Source of the DNA: Fusobacteriota bacterium
Lineage (GTDB): Bacteria; Bacillota; TC1
Length of the DNA stretch: 32,544 nt
Direction: 5' to 3'
Assembly: GCA_022615965.1 (NCBI GenBank)
Contig: JAKEGG010000044.1
Location: 1 to 32,544, forward strand
The notes beneath the pieces are model-generated. The model ran no database searches, was not told where the DNA came from, and saw nothing but the letters and a program-made list of their open reading frames with translations. Shown piece after piece: positions 26,866-32,544 of this stretch; within the stretch, counting starts at the first letter, position 1; each line of letters opens with the position of its first letter. The position numbers and the translations under genes were made by a program.

Positions 26866-27562
26866 GAACTTTCTTCTTGTATTTTACTTCCAGAGGATTT
26901 TTCATACTCTTAAAGCGATAATCAGGATACTTGCCTTTAATAGCCCATTTAAGGAGAAGATTGACCAGTTCCTGATTATAGACCAATACTGGTCCTAATA
27001 TTCCTGTACCAATCATATGTTTATAGATAATTCCTTCGTCTCGATTATCAGAGCCCTTGATTATCCTGCCCAGGCTTCGATAATTATGTTTTTCCAGTTC
27101 TTTGTTTTCCAGAAAACCTGTAAGATAACACTGTCTACCTTCAAGAACAGACAATAAAACAATTTCTTCTATATCTTTCTCATCTAATTTTTCTACCTTT
27201 AGATCAAGAATCCCAAGTCCAGGTATCATTTCATCCTTCTTTTCCCAGTTTTCTCCTAATATATAGTAGCTGGTACCTGTAAATAAGGCCGCTCCACCTG
27301 AATCGATATATTGTTTTATCTTATCCTTGTAATCCTTCAGATAATCAAGAACCAGTCTTTTTCCTCTGCTATCTCCATTGCCTAGCAGTAATAAGTCTAT
27401 GCCCTCAAGAACCAACTCTTCGTTTAGGGAAAACTCTTTTAATTCATAAGGTATGCTTCTTTCCTCCAAAGCATTGACTAAGGGGAAAATATTGCCACTA
27501 TCAGAGTGATGATCCAGCTGTTCTTTAAATATATGTCCAATGATGATTTTCTTGTTTTCCAT
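26846..27562 (-). CDS. GatD-like type 1 glutamine amidotransferase homologue, predicted glutaminase-dead
   Basis: HHSDSGNIFPLVNALEERSI, LLLLGNGDSRGK, PGLGILDLKVE, DEGIIYKHMIGTGILGP follow the GatD layout, but Cys is Thr in ALFTGTSYYILG and His is Leu in GTGILGP. Confidence 0.8.
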   Translation of the reverse strand: MENKKIIIGHIFKEQLDHHSDSGNIFPLVNALEERSIPYELKEFSLNEELVLEGIDLLLLGNGDSRGKRLVLDYLKDYKDKIKQYIDSGGAALFTGTSYYILGENWEKKDEMIPGLGILDLKVEKLDEKDIEEIVLLSVLEGRQCYLTGFLENKELEKHNYRSLGRIIKGSDNRDEGIIYKHMIGTGILGPVLVYNQELVNLLLKWAIKGKYPDYRFKSMKNPLEVKYKKKVLGLKNV

Positions 27563-27563
27563 C

Positions 27564-28892
27564 TTAAATGCTCCACTTTTTTTCTAGCCTCTTAAGCTGT
27601 TTTTCAATACTTCTAGTATCATCATCCATATTGATGATATAGAGTTTTTTGCCTTTTCCGGAAAGTGCCAGTTTTAAAACGATATTCAGCTCCAGGTCAA
27701 CTATCAGCTTTCTTAAAGGCAGACCCATGGCTTTTAAGGCTAAAGCCATATTATAGGCTTTATCACCAGTTAGATATATTTTTCTGATTTTGTCTTTCTT
27801 TAAATCTTCAATATCGATATCATAAATAATATTGATATGTTCCTTTTCCTCATCATAAATCAATAAAAGATCAATGATTTCATCATCTTCACTTAAATCT
27901 TCAAAGGCTTGCTCTAAGGCACTTATATTCCAGGCTTCTTTAAGAAAAACCGGCTTTTTGATGTAAAAGGTATCTAAACTGTCATCATCGATCTCTATTT
28001 TCTCCAATGCTAGTTCAACTGATTCTAAACCTATTTCTGTTTCTTCAATAAAAGAAATCGCCGCCAGAATATTATAGACATTGTGAAAGCCCTGGGCAGG
28101 TAGATCAAATGGATATTCTTCACCTCTAACTAAAAGATCAAAATAAATACCATTTTTAAGTGAGGTATTAGTAGCCAGATAATCAATTGCAGGCTTGTCA
28201 AAAGCACAGTTTCCACAAGCATATTCTCCTAACTGACCAAAAAATCTATGAGAATAATTTAAACTACCTCCACAATTTGGACAATTCAAGGAACCTGGGA
28301 GTATCTCCTCCTCGACATAGCTATTATCAAGTCCATAATAAAGCTTCTGACCCTTAAATCCTTGACTTAAATAGGTAACCACTGGATCATCGCCATTTAA
28401 TATGAATATAGTTTTATCCAACTGTTCCATTCTATTTTTCCACGCACCAATATATTTTATAAATTCATGCTTGCGAGAAATTTGTTCTTTGAAAAGATTG
28501 GTTACTATCAGATATTCTGGACTTCTGTCCTTGAAGTATTCTAAACTAGCTGGATCTTTTATTTCAAAGATTAGGTAGTCGAACTTCTTTTTAGTAAACA
28601 GAGGCAGCCTTTTGATCAGGGCAGATAAAATTCCATAGCAATCTTTTTTGCTATGTTCATTAATTATGATATTCTTATCTTCCTTCTCTAAAATATCCTT
28701 AAGTAGATGTTTAACTGTAGTTTTACCATTAGTGCCGATAACCAGGACTATTTCACCTTGGGCTCGGGCCAGGAGTTTTGATATCAGGTCTTTATCTAGA
28801 CCTAATACCAGCTTGCTGCCAAAGGTATCTTCCTTAAAAAACAGGCTATCTATCTTTACTAGTATTTTCGCCAATAAGAGTTTAATAAACAC
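27564..28892 (-). CDS. MurT-like Mur ligase family protein
   Basis: VLVIGTNGKTTVKHLL P-loop; FNGDDP-like ILNGDDPVV; zinc ribbon CPNCGGSLNY...YACGNCAFDKP; adjacent to the GatD-like gene. Confidence 0.85.
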   Translation of the reverse strand: MFIKLLLAKILVKIDSLFFKEDTFGSKLVLGLDKDLISKLLARAQGEIVLVIGTNGKTTVKHLLKDILEKEDKNIIINEHSKKDCYGILSALIKRLPLFTKKKFDYLIFEIKDPASLEYFKDRSPEYLIVTNLFKEQISRKHEFIKYIGAWKNRMEQLDKTIFILNGDDPVVTYLSQGFKGQKLYYGLDNSYVEEEILPGSLNCPNCGGSLNYSHRFFGQLGEYACGNCAFDKPAIDYLATNTSLKNGIYFDLLVRGEEYPFDLPAQGFHNVYNILAAISFIEETEIGLESVELALEKIEIDDDSLDTFYIKKPVFLKEAWNISALEQAFEDLSEDDEIIDLLLIYDEEKEHINIIYDIDIEDLKKDKIRKIYLTGDKAYNMALALKAMGLPLRKLIVDLELNIVLKLALSGKGKKLYIINMDDDTRSIEKQLKRLEKKWSI

Positions 28893-28900
28893 TATTTCTC

Positions 28901-29728
28901 CTAACAGCTCACTGCCACAGTACCAGGCCCAACATGGGCACCTATGACTGCACCTATCTCAGAAATCATTTCAACCTTTTCTCCTAGTTCTTTTTCGATG
29001 ATAGCTGCAATTTCCATTACCAGTTCCTTATTTGCTGCATGGACCAAAATAAGTCTGTTGTCTTTATTTCTGTTTTTTCGTACATATTCCACCATTTCTT
29101 TGATAGCTTGTTTTTTGCCCTTGGCCTTGCCATAAGGCAGGATCTTGCCATCCTTGTATATTAGTAGGGCCTTGATATTTAAGATGCCTCCGATCACTGA
29201 CTGAGCAAAGCTGATCCTACCACCTTTTCTTAAATACTCTAGTGTGTCAAGCATGAAAAAAGCTTCTCTTTTATTAGACTTAGCTTCCACTACATTGATT
29301 ATTTCCTCAAGGTCAGCTCCCTTTTCTATCATCTCAGCAGCTTCTATGACCAGGTCAGTAATAAGCAAGGTTACTTGTCTGGAATCAATAACTTTGACCT
29401 TTCCTGGTTCAAATTCCTCCATGGCTTTGACAGCTTCATTATAGGTGCCACTTAAGCTAGAAGCTAAAGTTATGACCAGTACCTGGTCATCTTCATTAAC
29501 TAGCATTTCTCTGATAGCCTCGGCAAACTGTTCCCTGGTCACCTGTGAGGTTTTAGGTATTATGCCTTTTTCAGCTATTTTAGCATAAAATTCTTCAGAC
29601 GTGATATCTATCTGATCATAATAAAATTCATCATCAAAGCTGATACCAAAAGGAACCCATTTTATTCCGTATCGCTCTCTTAGCTCCAAAGGCATGTCGC
29701 TGGCAGTATCCAATAATATTTTAATCAT
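28901..29728 (-). CDS. DegV-family fatty-acid-binding protein
   Basis: IKILLDTASDMPLEL; ITLASSLSGTYNEAVKAMEEF; VIDSRQVT; IGAVIGAHVGPGTVAVSC. Confidence 0.96.
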   Translation of the reverse strand: MIKILLDTASDMPLELRERYGIKWVPFGISFDDEFYYDQIDITSEEFYAKIAEKGIIPKTSQVTREQFAEAIREMLVNEDDQVLVITLASSLSGTYNEAVKAMEEFEPGKVKVIDSRQVTLLITDLVIEAAEMIEKGADLEEIINVVEAKSNKREAFFMLDTLEYLRKGGRISFAQSVIGGILNIKALLIYKDGKILPYGKAKGKKQAIKEMVEYVRKNRNKDNRLILVHAANKELVMEIAAIIEKELGEKVEMISEIGAVIGAHVGPGTVAVSC

Positions 29729-29781
29729 TTTGATCTCCTTAGTTTGATTTCACATATATAAGTAAGATTATATAATAAATA

Positions 29782-29827
29782 AGGAAAAAAATAAACAACC
29801 TACAGGACTTATATCCTATAGGTTGTT
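29782..29827 (-). terminator. Intrinsic terminator downstream of the small membrane protein gene
   Basis: Minus strand aacaacctatagga - tataag - tcctgtaggttgtt (one mismatch) then tatttttttcc. Confidence 0.75.
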
Positions 29828-29871
29828 TTAAATACATTATTTAATAAAGCAGATTATTTGCAGCAACCATT

Positions 29872-30165
29872 TTAATCATTTAGTTTTTGCTTGATCATAT
29901 TGATCTGGTTTGACTTTTTATCTTGTTGCTGAGTAATAGTAATTTTGTTACTGTCAAATGTCCTTACCTTATACATAACCACCCCTCTGATCAGACCACC
30001 AAATAATATTATCGACAATGATAAAACCCCTAGTGTGGTACCAATGATCCCTAATACTAAAGCAGCTTTACCACTACCTTTTTTTTCTTTTTTAGGTTCT
30101 TCATTTTGTTTTTCAGCTTCACCTGTATTTATTTTGTTTTCTACAACTTCGATATTTTCTTCCAT
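29872..30165 (-). CDS. Small single- or two-pass membrane protein with charged N-terminus (DUF4190-like)
   Basis: MEENIEVVENKINTGEAEKQNEEPKKEKKGSGKAALVLGIIGTTLGVLSLSIILFGGLI; RBS AGGAGA upstream. Confidence 0.6.
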   Translation of the reverse strand: MEENIEVVENKINTGEAEKQNEEPKKEKKGSGKAALVLGIIGTTLGVLSLSIILFGGLIRGVVMYKVRTFDSNKITITQQQDKKSNQINMIKQKLND

Positions 30166-30243
30166 AATCAGTCTCCTTTCAAGAATATGTATCTATAGTA
30201 TATCCTTGCTTTGTGAAAATTAAATGAAAAATTTCAGAAAATA

Positions 30244-31335
30244 TCAATCAATTATTTGACCTTTTTCAATATATTTTAACTTGATCAAAAAGCTACCTAC
30301 CAAAAGTCCAAAGCCAAAAATCTCAACGATCATTCCAACCAGGATATTTACGATTGGAATAGCCAGAATAACTCCCATCACAAAGGATAAAATCAATACC
30401 AGTATGATACTATTGCCGCTTTGCCACAACTTGATTTTACTTCCTAAATATTCACTTAAGGCTACTATGAATATGCCATTTGATAAATATATCATGGACA
30501 TTATCATAAACAGGAGTATCAAACCAAAAGCCAAACTAACTGTAGACATGATCAAAAATAAGGATAAAAATAAACCAGCAACTATACTAAGTAGACCATA
30601 AACAAAAAACACCTTGAACTTATTACCTGTAAAAACTACCAAAGTCTTGATTTTTGTTTCCTTGAATAAGAAGTTTAATAAAAACCAAATTACCAGATTG
30701 GAAAAGATAAAGCCAAAGAAAGACAAAACCTTGCTTACACCAATTCCATATAAATATTGAGAAAAATCAAAAAACTCTTCTTCTTGGACCTGCCCTTTGA
30801 CACTACTTCCAGCAATGCTTTCTTCCCCGGCATTATAGTGGAGGCTGCCTTCGATCAGACCTCTTATTACCATGGTATCAGCTGCTAAAATAGTTGTATC
30901 TCTAGTGATTTTGCCATATGCTTCAATATTTCTGGCGAAAATATAGGCACTTCTGGCTACTTGACTATTGTTTTCTAAAAGCACCTGATTGCTGGAAATC
31001 AAATACACATTTCCATCTATTTGCCCATTTATTACAATGTCAGCTGAAAAAGCCAGTAAATCACCTGTAATATGACCATTGACCTGTACCTGTTCCCCGT
31101 AGACTGCTACATTGCCTTCTACTAAACCATTAATTAAAGCCTTCTGGCTATTTATGATCAGATTCCCTGCTACTATACCATTATTTTCAAAATATATACC
31201 TGAATAAAAAATATCATTTTCGACCTTTTCATCCTGATATATGACTCTGGCACCTTCCTCAGATTTTCCAGCCCCTAAAAATATCAGTAACATCAGTGGC
31301 AACAATATTAATATAATTTTTCTAAACCTGGACAT
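30244..31335 (-). CDS. Polymer-forming (bactofilin/DUF583-like) protein with signal peptide and C-terminal TM domain
   Basis: Signal peptide KIILILLPLMLLIFLGAG; repeated NG.I.GN/VNGHITGDLLAFSADIVINGQIDGNVYL beta-helix pattern; about four C-terminal TM helices. Confidence 0.75.
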   Translation of the reverse strand: MSRFRKIILILLPLMLLIFLGAGKSEEGARVIYQDEKVENDIFYSGIYFENNGIVAGNLIINSQKALINGLVEGNVAVYGEQVQVNGHITGDLLAFSADIVINGQIDGNVYLISSNQVLLENNSQVARSAYIFARNIEAYGKITRDTTILAADTMVIRGLIEGSLHYNAGEESIAGSSVKGQVQEEEFFDFSQYLYGIGVSKVLSFFGFIFSNLVIWFLLNFLFKETKIKTLVVFTGNKFKVFFVYGLLSIVAGLFLSLFLIMSTVSLAFGLILLFMIMSMIYLSNGIFIVALSEYLGSKIKLWQSGNSIILVLILSFVMGVILAIPIVNILVGMIVEIFGFGLLVGSFLIKLKYIEKGQIID

Positions 31336-31343
31336 TGTCCCTC

Positions 31344-32516
31344 CTATTTTCCTTTTCTTACCAATCTTATTACAACAATCAGCAACAGCCCTGCTACAAA
31401 GATACCTAGAGAAGCCATTAGGTATTGGTTGGTATTGTAGGCTGGAAGAATCGTTACTTTATCTATCATGAATATCTGCTGGTAGACAGAGCCACTAAAA
31501 GCATCTGGCTGGTTGTCAGAAATCTGAATTTCCAATACATAGTTTCCTTCAGTAGTTAAATATTCTCCTGCTACAGTCAGGTAGTTATCTTTTATTTCTA
31601 GCTCTAATCTTTCCCTTTGGCCATCTGGACTGATCAGATAATATTCTAGCCCTGATCCTAGATTCAACCTATATATATCTAATGCCTTGATGCCAAAGTC
31701 TTCCCCAACTAATCCCTTATTGGCTATCTTGATTATTGCCTTTTGTTCTGTTAAGTCATAGTGCCCTGGAATACCTAATATTTTCTTATAGGCTCCTTCG
31801 TCAATATTATAGATATTATTCTCTGCCAGATCCAGGTAGAACAAGCTATCTAAGTCTTTATACAATGGAGCTAATGAAATCAATTTATTGCTTCTTAAAT
31901 CAAGGATCAATAGTTTTTTTAATCCCCCTAACTCCTCTGGCAAATCAGCGAGAATATTGTTATCTGCTAATAATACCTCTAACTTATTACAACCTTTTAA
32001 TCCAGCAGGAAGCCTTTCCAGACTATTAGAACTAATATCTATTTTTCTTAAATTAACTAGCTTTCCTAGTTCTTCAGATAAAATAGTAAGTTTATTAGCC
32101 CTTAGCGAAAGCTCTTCTAAAAGAATCAAGCCTCCTATTTCCTTTGGTAACTCAGATATTATATTTCCTCCAAGATAAAGAAATTGCAGCTGTTTGAGTG
32201 TTCCTATTTCCGCTGGCAAGGTTGTTATTCTGTTTTCTTCCAGGTTCAAGTATTTTAAGTTGCTGAATATTTCAATTCCCTTGACATTTTCAATGCTTTT
32301 ATCTTTTAAAAGCAGACTAGTGATCCCTGCTGCTTCATCCCTAGTAATGTAGTCTTCTTCTCCCTTATTTAGAATCAGCTTTATTTCACTTTTAAGACTA
32401 TTATCAGGAAACAGGTCTTTGACCTTACCTATTTCACCGTCTGCCTTGACCATAGGTGAAGGTATGAAAAATATGGTGAAAAATAATATTAACAACAGCA
32501 CCACTTTCTTTTTCAT
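31344..32516 (-). CDS. Leucine-rich-repeat surface protein with signal peptide and C-terminal TM anchor
   Basis: MKKKVVLLLILFFTIFFIPSPMVKA signal; tandem LRRs (LKYLNLEENRITTLPAEIGTLKQLQFLYLGGNIISELPKEIGGL...); C-term YLMASLGIFVAGLLLIVVIRLVRKGK. ATG at 32516 after GGAGG. Confidence 0.88.
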   Translation of the reverse strand: MKKKVVLLLILFFTIFFIPSPMVKADGEIGKVKDLFPDNSLKSEIKLILNKGEEDYITRDEAAGITSLLLKDKSIENVKGIEIFSNLKYLNLEENRITTLPAEIGTLKQLQFLYLGGNIISELPKEIGGLILLEELSLRANKLTILSEELGKLVNLRKIDISSNSLERLPAGLKGCNKLEVLLADNNILADLPEELGGLKKLLILDLRSNKLISLAPLYKDLDSLFYLDLAENNIYNIDEGAYKKILGIPGHYDLTEQKAIIKIANKGLVGEDFGIKALDIYRLNLGSGLEYYLISPDGQRERLELEIKDNYLTVAGEYLTTEGNYVLEIQISDNQPDAFSGSVYQQIFMIDKVTILPAYNTNQYLMASLGIFVAGLLLIVVIRLVRKGK

Positions 32517-32544
32517 CGAGCAAGCCTCCATTCTTTAAATATAC

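Noticed and set aside
31736-32178. Plus-strand ORFs antisense to the LRR gene
   Set aside because: Shadow ORFs produced by the leucine-rich repeat codons.
1-32544. CRISPR array, transposon or prophage
   Set aside because: No regularly spaced repeats, transposase/integrase motifs or phage structural genes seen; gene content is mainly housekeeping.

Overview
The window is a low-GC, Firmicutes-like chromosomal region with about 30 genes, mostly on the minus strand. Contents in order: the 3' end of a SulP-type transporter (STAS domain), DUF368, glmS, glmM, a COG2509-like FAD protein, a LacI regulator, a nitroreductase, a MerR/TipAS regulator, two tRNA-Leu genes, a PPi-type phosphofructokinase, and a long minus-strand directon (mscL, YgjP-like, acpS, nnrDE, alr, amidohydrolase, tsaE, tsaB, rimI, ABC exporter, threonine ammonia-lyase, Imm5-like). 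These are followed by MATE, CCA transferase, thioredoxin, rhodanese, a Crp-like regulator, D-aminoacylase, a GatD-like/MurT-like pair, DegV, a small membrane protein, a polymer-forming membrane protein and an LRR surface protein. Leads judged most interesting: (1) a MurT/GatD-like pair in which the GatD-like subunit lacks the catalytic Cys and His and the MurT-like subunit has degraded motifs, embedded in a DegV/D-aminoacylase/Crp operon; (2) a structured ncRNA or attenuator with a perfect sigma-A promoter and a terminator placed about 28 nt before the nitroreductase start codon, divergent from a TipAS regulator with a perfect MerR-type operator; (3) an abrupt strand-composition flip centred on the tRNA-Leu pair. 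No CRISPR, transposon or prophage was recognised. All family assignments come from motif recognition only; no searches were run.
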